In this document: in pieces, positions 23,505-36,400 of the stretch | Layout of the letters: every line of letters starts with the position of its first letter | Position numbering within the stretch: the stretch's first letter is position 1 | Assembly: GCA_022813625.1 (NCBI GenBank) | Contig: JAKLMB010000054.1 | Span: 1 to 64,000 of the forward strand | Reading direction: 5' to 3' | DNA length: 64,000 nt | Source of the DNA: Aaosphaeria pasadenensis | Taxonomy: Eukaryota; Ascomycota; Dothideomycetes; Pleosporales | Program-made: the position numbers and the translations under genes | The notes under the pieces: model-generated | The model's database searches: none | What the model saw: only the letters and a program-made list of their open reading frames with translations | What the model was told of the DNA's origin: nothing

Positions 23505-24622
23505 TTTCTGTTTTGATTTCTTCTTCACGCATGGCCCAGTATTATTGGACATTCCAGCTCAAATAAAATCTAAGTACATACATGTTCGGAACATATTTCG
23601 AAGAAAACAATAACGTAGACAACATAAGTCTGCATGTACGATTTAACATCTCCTCTCTCCTGAAGTATGCATAGACAACAACATTGCAGAGTCCACACGG
23701 TTTGACGCTGCAGACTGAACTGAACAGGGAGGGCTACAGTGTCTCGGGAGTCAGAAGGTAAATGCATATATTACGGCATGCAAGTGCGTCCCAATTCGAA
23801 TGCATGTACATGGCCGGCGCGCGCGTCGAATGCATAACATGAGCCAATACATCATCTTGCAGATGTCATTGAGGCAATTTTCAGGATACTTGACTCCTTG
23901 CGTCAACAAAGCAGGATTTCGTCCAACGGCTCGTCCCGTGAGACAAGGATTCCCGATGCGGGGAAAGTTGGCGAACCAGAGAAACGAACAGTCTCACGTT
24001 GCTTGCAAGACTACGTACTGTATGTGTACATTCATTAATATTGTAACGACCCCAGCCAGTATTTCGCTTCATGCATGCACCTGATCATCCCCACGTGTCG
24101 AATAGCAGTGGCTACCAAGAGTTCGAGCTATCGCAAACAGGAAGGTGGAAAGGGCATTCACAGACCGTCTTGACTCTTGACAAGTCCTAGCGACGGGCAA
24201 CATTCTCCACAAGAAAAAACCTCCGACGCGCTAAAATGCACACCACGCTCAAGGCCATGGACGTACTCAATAGGCCCGACATCGTGAGGTACGTCTTGCC
24301 TATTATTGGACATCTATTATACACTTGGAAGCTTGATAATTTATCCAGACGGAGGTGCAGTCAACTCAGGAAGGAGACAAGACCTGTGACATACTGCGTG
24401 GTATTCTGCCAAGGGTTAGCGATCATCGGCGATACTTCTTGACCAAGAACGCCATAACTATTGGATGATGTGTTCGAACTCATGGTTGTTGAAAATAGTA
24501 GGAGCGCGTAAATGAGTACAAGTAGTGGCATAGTTCTCTTGCGAATTATGTAGCTTTGGCACGAGTTGCAGGCAAGATTCCATAGTCTCAAGGAGTAAAC
24601 ATTGCTCGCAGACACTTTCATC
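23505..24622. other. Intergenic, no gene seen
   Basis: 3' flank of the decarboxylase gene and the promoter side of the cutinase gene. A frame at 24236-24442 has an ATG but no recognisable content. A frame antisense to the cutinase start is a shadow. Confidence 0.5.
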
Positions 24623-25550
24623 ATGAAGACTTTCTTGCAATGCCTGCTCACCTCTTCGGCCCTACTTGGTGTGACGATCTCTGCGCCAACACCAGCACCT
24701 GAGCAAGGACCAAGCTTCCCCATTACTGATCTCCTCAATACCGATCTTACAATCGAGGAGTATGCCAAACAGCTAGAGGAGAAATCGACATCCGAAACAA
24801 GCGGATTGAGCAAACGACAGTTCAACGGCGACACCTATAACCAGCTCACGGACGGAACGCCATGCCGTGAGATTACCGTGATTTATGCCCGTGGAACTAC
24901 CCAAGATGGCAATGTCGGTGCACCGGACACTGAGGGGCCTACATTCTTCAACGCTCTCGCAGCTAAACTTGGGGGAACCAGTCGTCTCGCAATCCAGGGA
25001 GTCACCTATCCTGCTAACGTATTCGGATTTCTAGCCGGCGGTGATTCAGCTGGAAGTACCACAACATTGAACTTGATAAATACGGTAAGTGAATCCATTT
25101 AGGGGTTAACACTCAAGATTGTGTAGTGGACTTGGCTGATTCCTCAGGCTGCATCCAAATGCCCATCGACAAAGATTGTCCTCTCGGGATATAGTCAAGG
25201 CGCTCAGCTCGTCCACAATGCAGCCCAGAAGTTGTCTGCATCTGTGGCCGCGCGGGTTAATGCCGGTATGTTTCTTCGCCAGTGCAAGCCTAGCTATGGT
25301 ATGCTGACATTATAAAGTGGTTGTTTTCGGTGACCCAGATCGTGACGAGGGCTTCGGTCCCATCGCTGCCTCGAAAATACTTATCATTTGCCATGATGGT
25401 GATAACATTTGGTATGTCGTTGACTCAAATCAAACATCAATTGTGTCACTAATCAGTTGCAGTGACAATGGCATCATAATTACTCCTCAACATAGGAACT
25501 ACGAGATTGATGCTCCCGCTGCGGCCAACTTCGTCGCTTCAAAGGTGTAA
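24623..25550 (+). CDS. Cutinase (secreted serine esterase)
   Basis: Exons 24623-25084, 25148-25265, 25318-25411 and 25463-25550 give 253 residues. A signal peptide (MKTFLQCLLTSSALLGVTISA) is followed by a propeptide of about 50 residues ending in a dibasic KR (GLSKRQFNGD), a likely Kex2-type cleavage site. The mature domain has CREITVIYARGTTQ, then SGYSQGAQLVHNAA around residue 168 with the nucleophile Ser, CHDGDNIC with the catalytic Asp, and PQHRNYE with the His. The enzyme hydrolyses cutin polyester or similar esters outside the cell. Cysteines in TPCRE, SKCP and the CHDGDNIC pair are placed for the two usual disulfides. The last intron splits the second Cys codon of the Asp motif. Confidence 0.94.
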
Positions 25551-25975
25551 ATAAGCGTATAGACTTTTGAAAAGCTTACGTCTTCCAGCTAGGCATTTCA
25601 CAGATGTATTAAAAGGAATGAACTCGAGGTACAGCCACCGGGCCGGTCATGCTAGCAAGCAAATGTGAGATGGATCACGCAATTGAGCCCTTCAAGATAT
25701 TGTTCGAATATGAATCAGAAATCTCTATGAATACATGATTGGACTGCAATCTTTGGACCATGAACTTCCAGCCCCCTGAAACAAGTTGTCCTTCTCCGTG
25801 AAATAGAATCTGTCCACGCATGAAACCAATGCTGCGATTTGGACCTGGATGCGAATCGAAAGGATTGAAAACAAAATTAAAGAAAATACAAATAGGAAAA
25901 AGATGCTGACACAGTAGAATAGCCAGGACCATCAAAATCATCTCCTGGTCGCGGGCGTCATTGGAACATACAGTA
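25551..25975. other. Intergenic between convergent genes
   Basis: 3' flanks of the cutinase (+) and TauD-type (-) genes. A 104-codon antisense frame has no domain and is not called. Confidence 0.5.
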
Positions 25976-27755
25976 TCATCTCCAATCACGACATTTCAAT
26001 CCAGAAGAACTTCCAGATATCTGTCTCTGTATGATTCGCCTCAGCGGTGTGACGTTGAACTTCACCTCAGGTATTTGAGAGACTATCTTTTGCACTTTGA
26101 GATCTTCTGTAACACTCGGTACCTCTTCTTTTGGCGCAACACCGTTCGCCCATTGCTGGGTACGCAATGTACGGCTCTCACTGTTCGGATTCAGATCGGC
26201 AAACGGGCGATTCTCGCTTGATTTGTCCTCATTGGTTATCGGCGAATTGGAGTCGGCTTTCGAGCTTGATTCTCCTCCATACCCGCTATCGGCATACCGA
26301 ATCTCTAGAACAACATTAGCTTAGATTTGCATGAATTTCATCAAGCGATTACACACCCTTTTGTCCAGCAACTTGTCTTTGGATGAGGCGGCGCATTGGT
26401 GTATTGTTAAATCTTGCCTTGATTGACTCCAAGCGCTCAAACTCCTCCTTGGCCTCTCGTGCTACGCGTTGTTCTTTCTGCTCGCGGCTTTCGCTGTCTT
26501 TGTCGAAATATGCTGTGACAATCAGTTTATATGTGATTTGATATGAACGCTGCGATCATTTTACTTACGCTTCGCGCCAAATGAGAGAGTCTTGAACGTA
26601 GCAATTGGCGAGGTTTTTGATTTCGAAATATCCCGATAAGCGGTGCTTCTGTTGTCCCAGATAGCTACGCTACCGGCCTCCCATTTGAAGCGTACAACTT
26701 CCTCGTCGGTCGAATGAATATGGTAGTCTAAGAACTCAAGCAAATTATCTGAAGTTGGTTAGTTGTATTGTCTTGAAATCTCTTGCTTTCTGATCGTATT
26801 CTACCTGATTCTTTCTTTTTAAGTTCCGCGAAGCCAGTCACAGATCCCGGCGTAACATTGAGCGCCTTCAAGCCCGTTATTGGATTTGTCTGTACTGCCG
26901 GGTGATGGCTTTCAATATCCAAGGTAGACCAGGTTTCCAGGATTGATTCGTCTGGATACCCCTCGTCAGCTTGCGGTTGATTATAGTATATGTACGCAAT
27001 AACAACTCACTAGAAAGTTTAGATGAATGCACAGCGTGTAAACTGTCGAGAAAGGTTTTCATATGATCACTCAGAGCATCATATAGTCCGTATTGTGACA
27101 CCTTGTTGCTATTAGTCAATTGGAAAACGCTTGCTACGGTTCAATCGCAATGCCTTACCCAAGAGCTTTCGCATGTGCTTTCAGTGGTATCTTCAATCCG
27201 TAGAATCGAGAAGTTCGGTGGGTTTTTGGCGAAGCTCAGGTCGGCGTGCCATTTGCTTTGCTGGCCGGGGGTAGCATTTCGAATCTCTTTGAATTGGTGA
27301 ACAACTGTGTCGGCTTTGGCACTGCCCTTGTTGCCATAATGCTTGGATAGCTGAACTTGCTGGTCATCCGAGAGATTTTGGCCACGGAAGAAGACCACTC
27401 CTCGCTCGGAGACAAGTAGGGCAAGCTCATCAAGCTGCTCGGGGGAAAGGGACGACAACTGGATATCCGAAAGGAGTGTACCAATTGAGTCGTTCAAATC
27501 CTGACGGCTTGCATTGGATAGGAGCGTGCTCTCAGTCGGTGGCGAAGAGGTTTCAGTGACCATGGTGTGTTCGAAAATTGGAGATAAAGAATCGGGATAA
27601 TCGGTATTGGCTGCAGTCTGGTGGTCAGGTTGGGAAGATTTCAAGTCTTTAACCTCCTGTTCTTGCTTTTGGTGGGATACGAGTGCCCGTATTATGGCCG
27701 AGTCTGTTGATACAAATGCTTTATGATACAGATTCCAGGTGTTAGTAGCTAGCAT
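25976..27755 (-). CDS. TauD/TfdA-type 2-oxoglutarate dioxygenase with extended tail
   Basis: Model: 27755-27159, 27101-27011, 26951-26805, 26748-26569, 26512-26357 and 26304-25976, about 499 residues. The start is uncertain: reading frame is open upstream and an extra 5' intron is possible. The TauD core has ERGVVFFRGQNLSDDQQ, the iron-binding H-x-D in KWHADLSF, SQYGLYDALSDHMKTFL, the distal His in HHPAVQTNPITGLKALNV, and the Arg-containing VAIWDNRSTAYRD. Fungal relatives release sulfite from taurine or other sulfonates. The C-terminus is unusual. If the last 52-base intron (26305-26356) is kept, the protein stops after GQKGV at 26349. If spliced, it gains 109 residues ending with a second copy of the FN-TP-RR-IQRQ motif. 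Exon 1 reads ESTCESSW where many relatives have a GGDTLW-like sequence. Confidence 0.85.
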
Positions 27756-28723
27756 AACCCGAACGAATTCCCTCGTAGCTAGACAGGCAAGGTGAATTTG
27801 TTGCGAGAAAGAAGTTAGGTGTGTAATGGAATTGTCCAAGGGTGCAGAGACAGACAGGAGCTGACCTGTAACGAGGTTGGGGAAAGTAATCCTGAAGAGC
27901 AAACCGAATCCAACCCCATGTTATCTATTCGTGCAGCGGCAGAATATGGCATGGTATCATGGAATTGAGGATAGCGTCAACCTATTAGGCTCTGGGCGAC
28001 GGTATGTACAGCCCGGTTGATTGGACAAATCGGCTGTCGCAATGGCGCAATCCGCAGTGGAAATAACATCACCCTAGCCATAAAACCACGACCATAAGGC
28101 TACTCCGTACTTCTACCATAATCAATCTATCCATAGAGTTCTTATGTACCTAGGCAGTTTGTTTTGTTCATTAGTTCCAGAACTCTCTCTCCGACTTCGG
28201 TTCGCTTGATAAGTTCAAGGGACTTTCTGTGTACGATAACGACTACGATACCCCATCGAGGAGATTCAGGGTCTTCTTACCCCACGTGCCCATGCTCAGC
28301 CAGACGTGCTCAGGAATACGCAACCCTAATAGAAGTATCACCTCTACCGTAGATGAAGCATTCCTCATCACATCTCACATTCACTCAGAAGTCTCAGACC
28401 ATTAACAACAACATTAGAATTTGCATTTCCCTAACTGTATTTACGATTTTCAAAGGAGGGTACAGGTACATGTCATTCTACAACAAAAGGGCACTGTCCT
28501 TGAAAGCGCCTGTGCCTACACGAATATCCACACCTTGATGACTTCATATATAATTTGTATCTGACCGGGTATAACAAGATGGCAATCGCGAGATTTCTTG
28601 CCTGCAACCAAATTCCAAGCTGTTCTCGTAAACGTCTGTGCCAATAGATCATATCGTACAAGCACACAGTAATCCTATACTCCAACATACGGTTCTGACT
28701 TTCGAGACCAGCTCATAAGACGT
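27756..28723. other. Intergenic, no gene seen
   Basis: Upstream of the TauD-type gene (a 5' exon could lie in 27756-27902) and 3' flank of the membrane-protein gene. One exact TACTCCGTA lies at 28101. Confidence 0.5.
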
Positions 28724-29531
28724 CTAATCGGTAGGCTGGAGGTCGATGTAGTCGCCAGTCTTCTGGTTTGAATAAGCAAGAACATTCTTGCGCCTTCCGA
28801 TCAACCATCCAAAGCCGCCTCTTCGCCAAATCATGAACGACGCGAGTCCTACCATCGCAGCCCCGCAGATAGCGAGGGGAATGGGCATGAGAGCGCCAAT
28901 TTTCTTCGGTATTACCGAATTAGAACTCGTAATTCATCATGGAAAAGGGTGCGGGAAAGAAAGGGAAGGGATTGTAACGCACCAAATCCGAGCAAGCCTT
29001 CTCTGCCCAGGTCTCACGGTCGGGATAGAATTTGTCCATCATGCAAGCCCAAGCTTCACGCGTGTACAACTTTCCTTGTGTGTCATACTTGCCATTGGCA
29101 AACGTGACCTCATCCGCACTCTTCGCTTCGGGATTCTGGCTTTTGACTATGTTGACATATGCGAGGATGCCAATCTGGCCGAGAAGGTCGAGCAATGCCG
29201 GGCCGATGACTGCCCATCCCCATATATTGTGCCTAGACACATGGCGCGAAACGACAATGCCAGCCACCAAGAGAATGGATGCTATGATGGAGATGTAACC
29301 CCCGGCCATGACCGCATCTTGCGGGCCAGAAAGGAGGTTGAACGTGATTGTCGCGGTCTCGCCAGGTGCAGTCTTGATTTCTTTGGTGCCGAGAACAGGA
29401 TTGGGCATATCGGTCTTCTCGAAGACAAGCGCGGCAGCAGCGACGGGAATGCCGAGTACGAGAGCGCCGGCGCTCAATGCCGCCGTAACGAGCGGCTGTG
29501 GACGTTCATTGAACTGCGAAGACGTAGACAT
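28724..29531 (-). CDS. Small multi-spanning membrane protein, unknown function
   Basis: Exons 29531-28983 and 28903-28724 give 242 residues. The junction uses a GTGCGT donor, a CTAAT branch-like site and a CCGAAG acceptor; without splicing the frame would end at NYEF and lose the last membrane segment. Hydrophobic segments lie at about residues 14-36 (VTAALSAGALVLG), 75-97 (AGGYISIIASILLVAGIVV), 105-130 (IWGWAVIGPALLDLLGQ) and 188-210 (IPLAICGAAMVGLASFMIW). Between the third and fourth is an acidic loop with two cysteines (CMMDKF and ACSDL) and many aromatics. The tail RRKNVLAYSNQKTGDY is hydrophilic. The layout recalls tetraspan-like fungal membrane proteins, but I do not recognise the family. 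Confidence 0.8.
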
Positions 29532-31581
29532 TTTGCATGCAGTAACCGACGGTAGGATAAGGAAACGGATAATCAGCGAAAGTGAAGATGTTGAACTTAT
29601 ATCAGATGAAAAGAAAACAGGGGAATAAACAAACGGTAAATAAAGAAGGTTCAAATGCTCTCAAGGTACACATGTAGATGCGCTGCGGCCAGCAAGATAC
29701 TTAACAAAGCCATCACAGCCATCAGAGACACGGACGGAGTTGAGTGTGTTAGTGCTGATGATGGTCCTCTTCGCTGTGGCGTAGCTTGCTTCTGATTCGC
29801 CGGACTGGGCTTCAGGAGTCCGAATCCGGCAAGCGACTAGCACTGCGCAAATCACAGGGGTACGCCCGGCGTGTAAGAGATGCGTGGCAGATTGTTCCTA
29901 TATCAACAAAAGTGGTACCAAAATGTGAATATCAGGGCGGAGCTTTAGGAATTTAACCAACCTCTCAGGTGGTGGTTGTCAAGTATGTAGCAGATCGCAA
30001 GCAGGATGTCCATGATCGTCGCCATCCAGGAACGATTTGGGAAAACTGCGGATGTCCTCGAATGTTTGATCCACCATCGGAGCTGGGCTGTTTCGATAGT
30101 TCCGAGTGTCACAGTAAACGGAACAACGACAGTATATATTTTGTGTTCGTGAGAATGAAACCACCCTGCTCTTACTCCGTTCGAAACTTCTTAGCATAGG
30201 TGGTGAGAGAAGAAATCGTTGCAAACGTTGGCCTTCGCAATGGTGTTTCCCGTTCTTCATTTCGAACTATTTAGAATTCACTTCTTACAATCACGGAAGA
30301 AGTGTTTGCTTTTACGGACCTCCTGTTTTGTGTTTACAGCTAGATCTGCAATATCATATCGCGTTTTGCCTCTATTTGGTTTCCCAAGGGCGATACAAGT
30401 TTACTCACACAGCTCTCCAATATAAGATATCAGATCGTTGTATGAAGAGCACCATTGCTGGCCAAATGCTGAAACCGGGCAGCCTCTCAATATGTCTTTT
30501 TCTAATAATTTTTTCGTACCAGTTTAGTATCTCCAAAAAGTGGAAGTTTTCCAAAGACAAGCATTGACGTAGTCGTAAGAGAAGCGAAAATAAATAGAGA
30601 ATTGCAATGCGGCCAAACCACCACTGCCCCTTGATCGGCGAGTCCAAAATCCTTCAAGGTTGTCCTGTTAGTTTAGCATGCAAATATGTTTGCCCTTAGC
30701 ACATAACGTCCAAACCCTTTTCCCCACTCGTTTCACAAACCAACAATTGGGTCCATACACTATTACATAAAGGTACTTGTACAACTTATCCGTCTATATA
30801 AACTTCTCGAAACTTGAGTTTATTCTTAAGATCCATTGCCCTCAATAGAGATCATGTAAAATTGCCTCAGCACCAGCCCCAATTTCCATCCACATGGTGC
30901 CAGCCTTTCTTCCACGAGGCGGATCAGAATAGGTGCAATTTCGAGTCTACAGTTTCTGCGCTAAAGTGTGAAGAAAAGCTGCAACCGGCAGCCGAAAATT
31001 CTAACATATAGATAGAGCATGATTGAGTGGATGCAATAATGAACAGCAGGTTGAGCCATCCGAATTCTCTCAATCAAATTGATGTTAGATGAAATCCCAA
31101 GCCAATCGTTGATTACATGAGCTTTGCGAATTGTGTTGTGGCAGGACGATGATAAGTATGGATTCCGCTTGCAAGTGAGATTGTATCCCGGTGAGTGGTG
31201 TCCACGTTTGATTGTCTCAGTAGCGAGTAAATTCTCGAGAGCGGTCGCACATTGAACAAATTCCATGCATGGTGTAGTTACATGTAGTCAGATTGAATTG
31301 TGTTAGTACTGCTCACTCTATGAAAATATCGAATCGCAACAACCAGTGTATTCTTTGATGAAAATGACCATGACCTTTTGACACAACAGTAAACTAGAAT
31401 CATGCTTGAGAAATGTGTATATGCTGCTTGTGACAATCCCCGTGAACGCCGTGCCATTGATTCAAGATGATGTTCGCGACGTCCAATTCCTGCAGATTTC
31501 TGAATGCACGGTGATAAATAAGAACGACCCTTTAGAGACCAATACTGTGCCAAAGTGAAAGGAGAAGTGATGGAAGACATG
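29532..31581. other. Intergenic, no gene seen
   Basis: About 2 kb, AT-rich in the middle, with only short frames on both strands and no domain. It contains the promoter of the membrane-protein gene and the 3' flank of the MFS gene. Confidence 0.5.
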
Positions 31582-33455
31582 TTATATCTCCTCATCGGTC
31601 GAGTTTGGTATTGAATTAGTTGAGCCGTCGGGTTTTAGATCGTTGAGATAGACTATGCGAATGATTAGATTTCGATGGGGAAGTTTGAGGTGCTGGATAC
31701 ATACCATGTGGCTTGACAAACCAACTACAACAGAATGCTAAGCCGAAAGTCGCCGTCAAGCATATGAACACTGTTCTATCGAACGACCTGGTAGTGGCGC
31801 TGTATATACCGTTGAAGATTGCGGGACCTACGACACGGGACATAGCATGCAAGAGTCCCGTCGCGCCCAACAACTGCCCAACACGATCTGGCGGGATGTG
31901 TTTAGTCAATGCCGAACCGAGTGTCGGACTTCCCATGCCTCCCAATGATGCAATGACACCAGGTATAGTAAAGAGATCAGCCTTGGTGACAAGCGAAAAG
32001 CCCAGGTACCCTAACATATCGAACAGAATGGCAATGCGAATGATAGAAAGATCGAATGTATCTGAGCCTGAATTGCTCTGACCAGATGTTCCAGACCGAC
32101 CGCGGACGATGCGAGTGATCAGGGGTAAGATGACAAGGAGGGACAAGACCCGACTTGCATTCACGACACTCACAAATTTGCTAGTTTCCCATTCCTGCCA
32201 GTTGAAATGTGCGCGAACATAGATGGTGATGACACCCATTGAGCTCATGGCGATAGAAAACATGATTGTGTCGGTTGCGGCAAGCAAGATGAGGTTGCGA
32301 CGGAGTGCAGGGCTAGAACCGGGCCCTGTGGGATAGAGGATCTTGAGGGGACTAAGGAAGTTGATAGACCGAAGGCGGTTGATAATATCAGAACTCGGTC
32401 CCAATCGCTCCAACTCTTTCTTGCGACTCTCCCGGGCAGCCTGCTGCCGCGATTCAGTGAGAGACTCAGGGATCACGAAGAAAAGAAAGAATATGAAAAG
32501 AGTGTGAGCCCCTAGTGCCAGATAGAATATGATCAATACGGCTTCCGTCTTCCCAACTATGGGTTCCCGTTGTTTGATAATGTAACCTGCAAGGACAGGT
32601 CCGACCGCGATACCAGTAAACAAGCACGCGTGGAAGTAACCAAAAGCTACATTCCGCTTTTGGGGTGACGTGCAATCGGTCGCGTAAGAATGCGCCAGCG
32701 CCATGCCGACGATAAACGTACCGCAAAGGCCATCGATCGCGTAGCCGACCAAGATCCAATTGACGTCAACAGTCTGTGGATACTTGGCTGCAAGGATCGT
32801 GAGAAGCTCACTGACCAACAGGCCGCAGGTCGTGAAGACCATTAGTTTCTTACGGCCATAAAGATCGGACATGGCGCCAATCTTTGGAGAGGTAAAAGCC
32901 GCGATAATGCCAGAGATGAGGGACCCATAGAGCAGGAATAACGAGGAGCGTGAAGCAACATCCGGGTTCTGGCAACGATCGTACCGATTTCCAGGATCCA
33001 TTGGACTGGAAATTGGATCCTGATTCTCAGGACTCCTCGAGGCATAGTAATCATCGCATAAAAGATTATAGATGAGGTTTAGTTTTGGAATCACGATGCC
33101 GCCAAAAGCTAAAGTGAACAAGAGAAATGGTGGCAATAGCCAGTAGATCTACAGTGAAATTAGGAGCGATACCCGAGTGTGGTTGTAGAGTACGAACAGA
33201 AGGTCTATTCCACCAAGGCAGCCCCTGGAGCTCTGCGGTCCCAAACCATTCCACAGTTTCACTCGAGGTGTCATTCAACAAGCTCTGCCTGCCATTGCTC
33301 GCCTCGTTGCTAAGCAGCGGCGCGTTTTCGTCCGCAGATCCTGAAGCACGATGAGGTCGCGCGAACCCTCTTCTACGGTTGTTCTCATGCGTTTGAAATT
33401 GCTGGTCAGCATCAGCGTCGGCCGCGAAGGTACTGTCGTTGCTATTTGGGTCCAT
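31582..33455 (-). CDS. Major facilitator superfamily transporter
   Basis: Exons 33455-33198, 33148-31705 and 31652-31582 give 590 residues. The first intron of 49 bases joins NRPS to IYWLLPPFLLFTLAFGG, the first membrane helix. A third exon is inferred because a GTATGT donor follows KPH and an acceptor restores a plausible acidic end, STDEEI; without it the protein ends TRRLN. The N-terminal 85 residues are polar (SADENAPLLSNEAS), typical of fungal MFS proteins. The GAMSDLYGRKKLM loop between helices 2 and 3 is the MFS motif A. About twelve helices follow, with a long central loop from about residue 265. The nearest group is the TetA-like fungal drug and organic solute transporters; the substrate is unknown. 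Confidence 0.9.
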
Positions 33456-36400
33456 TGTGGTAATCGCGGATACGTTGGAAGGAAGGAGGGGTGATTAGCT
33501 GGAGATAGAAGCGTCAAGAACGCAGCCGATACTGCAGAGAATCGTGATTCTAGATCTACCAGAGCATTGCTCGTAAACTGTATCCATAATTCATTAGTTA
33601 GAGCGTCTTAAGAAAGCGTAGTACACGAGAAAAGATGATGCCGACGTGTTCTACTGCCAAGTTCTCGGGATTAACAGCATACCTCAGCCTAATATCGCGA
33701 ATGTATCTTTCAGTCCCACTTTAGAGGTACTGAAGCTGCGGGACTAACTGGATAGCGAGTATTCAGCTGAAGATGCGTAGAATGCGATTCATCAGTACAG
33801 ATGCTCAAGATAATGAGGTTGGCGGATGGCAAGTCATCAGGAGCGAAACTCGTCCGGGCGCGAATTGCTTATCGTCACGAATTCTTCATGACGTTGACAC
33901 CCATTTCTAAACATCGGTGATTCGGCTGGTTGTACCGGCCGATCTACGCTAACTCGAAATAGCACATTCATCCTGATATCTCGATAGTGTGGGTCTGAAC
34001 GATTCTACAGTTGCTTGACGTGTACGAGATGGGTAGGTTAGAGTTTGAAAAGGAATTTCCTTTGGAAACTATGTCGGTTGATAGCAAGATGAAGTCTTGT
34101 TGTCTAAATTTATAGCCTGCACAAGTTGCGCATCAGCATCGCCTAGCCCATAAAATCCTAGCGCGTCAGTTGTTGAATATGGCGAATGACCCTTACAAGT
34201 ACCAACAAGGCATCAAATATCCCATAGTTAAGCGAATTCACTTAGTCATGGAAGGATTGCAGTTGCGGTCGTAGCCTCGCAGAATGTGTGTGTGTTGAGC
34301 AACGCAGAAGTTGCTCATTCTGGCTAGTCAGGCGCGCCGACTCAAGGCGAGCAGACTGCATTTTTCAACTTCTGCATTTGATCTAAGTTGGTCGTATATC
34401 GTTATGACTCTGTCGCGTCTGTGGTCATCTTGGCTGACTACAGCCCGAGTGCCCTTCGCCCTCAGCGTCTGACTTCCTGGGGCATTTCCCTACCCATAAG
34501 GCTCAATATAATCCTGCATGTCAATGAATGTACCTAGCCGAACACCACAGGAGAGACATACGAGACCTCCGTAAATCCCTATTGATGTACTCCGTATCGC
34601 ACAGGTGTATGGCGGTCTTTGAAGACGAGCGAGGTGGCAGAGATCACTTGCATAGAACTGACCGATGGCCAATCTTCAATATAGCGTCGCTATACCGTCA
34701 AATGATCCCGCGTTGAGCGCTTCCAATGAACGTACATGTCCGCCCTCTTTGATCAGCATTGATACCTCCCTTATAGTGGGATCATTGGCCTCAGCCTTAT
34801 GGTAATTCCTGCCTTCTTTGTTCCTTTGACCTGGCTGCCTTGCAGCGAAGAAAAAAGGCTCACCACTTCCGGCATCGACTGTGTTTACCTTGGCCATGTC
34901 GAATTCTTCATTTCCCTTTCTTAGTATTCCGAACATGCAGCCTGTACGGAATGCTAGGCTTGCAGCAGGGCAAGAACCAAGTTCATATCCACGACGATGA
35001 TTGTGCATATGCAATAGGCCGTATACGCACACTTGGATTGTTAGACGAGATAGGTTGTTTAACCTCGTTACCCCGCTTGCTATCACGTTTGTTGTGCTTC
35101 TTCCGTGGGGTCATAGGTCCAAAGAGGCACACAGAGCCGGTAAGGGACCAACCCGCAATCTAAGAGGCATTATTGTGTCTAGGCGCCGGCGATCCAGGTC
35201 GCTTCAAGCCAGCATATCTATGCTGAAAGCTTTAGGCGCTCGTTACGATTACGCAGTGGATCGTGGTTATGCCAGTTATGCGAAGTGGTTGCCTTGTTGC
35301 CTAGCCTTGTCTCCCCAAGGCACTTTAGACGCAATTGTTATTGGTACACACTGGAGGCACTAAACATCGTGTTACCAAAACCCATTCCCTTTTCACATGG
35401 TGATGAATTCAGATATATAAAATCCGGCTGATATACGAAGTAGTGTGCCTGAATTCAAGGCTCGTCTCGACAGGGCAGCAGGAAGATGAAAAGTCATGGA
35501 CGAGTCTGGGGAATAGGCGACCACGGATGAACGTGTGAATGAACCCGAGGGGCGGTGTTCGGAGAATTAGTTGGCTGATATTCGTGTAAGCATCGAAGGG
35601 CTAGGCTGTCGCAAGCCATCGGCTCAAACTAGATCTGAGACTATCATATTCGTAATGGACGGCATAACAGATAGAATCCTGCAATAAGAGGCCGCCCCCC
35701 AGCATGTCAGGACTCGAAAGGATCTCGAGCGATAGTACGACGACCGAACGACGAGTAGTTACATTGGGGGATGCGGCGAGTGGGTACGATGTATAAGAGT
35801 GGTTTGGTTTTCAGCATTTTCGGCATGAGGTATCGTTAGTCAAGATCAGTATAATACGAGAGCAAATCAAGATTGCGATTAGCTGGCTTCATCTGAGTTA
35901 CTGGCTAGATAGAATATTCGCCAATAACAGCTCCAATCATCTTTGCTTGAAACACTGTTCCATTCGAAAGAAAGAAAATTGAAGGAAAGAAATATCTACT
36001 CGTGCCACTACTGTACCACTGTACCAGAGGCCTGGGACTTACTGTGTATTGTAGATCCTTCTGCGGCACAGCAGGCACTGGGGGCACGTTTTTAACAGGT
36101 ATAGGCCCCCAGCTATGTACCGAAAGGTTATTGACTGTCTTGATATCACCATGATGGCGCTCAGTATCAGTTGCCTTTTTTAAATGTCTTGCCTTTGTTA
36201 CCAATCATTTTCTTCGCCATATACCAGACGGCTGAACCGCGCGAGTAAAGAGTCGGTAAGCACAAGCGAAAGAGGCGGCCTCCTAGGAATGAATGGCCAT
36301 GCCCAAGCGGACGGGCATCTACACAGTATTGTGCAATCATTGTGTAGATCAGGACTATCAATGAATTTGCCTCGAGATTATCGACAAACATAACTCGCGG

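Noticed and set aside
34676..35363. Overlapping frames of 136 (minus) and 120 (plus) codons in the gene-poor region
   Set aside because: They overlap on opposite strands and show no domain, signal peptide or convincing intron.
35905..36391. Two small minus-strand frames with a lysine-rich end (MAKKMIGNKGKTFKKGN)
   Set aside because: Too short, no family resemblance, and no splice pair that joins them convincingly.
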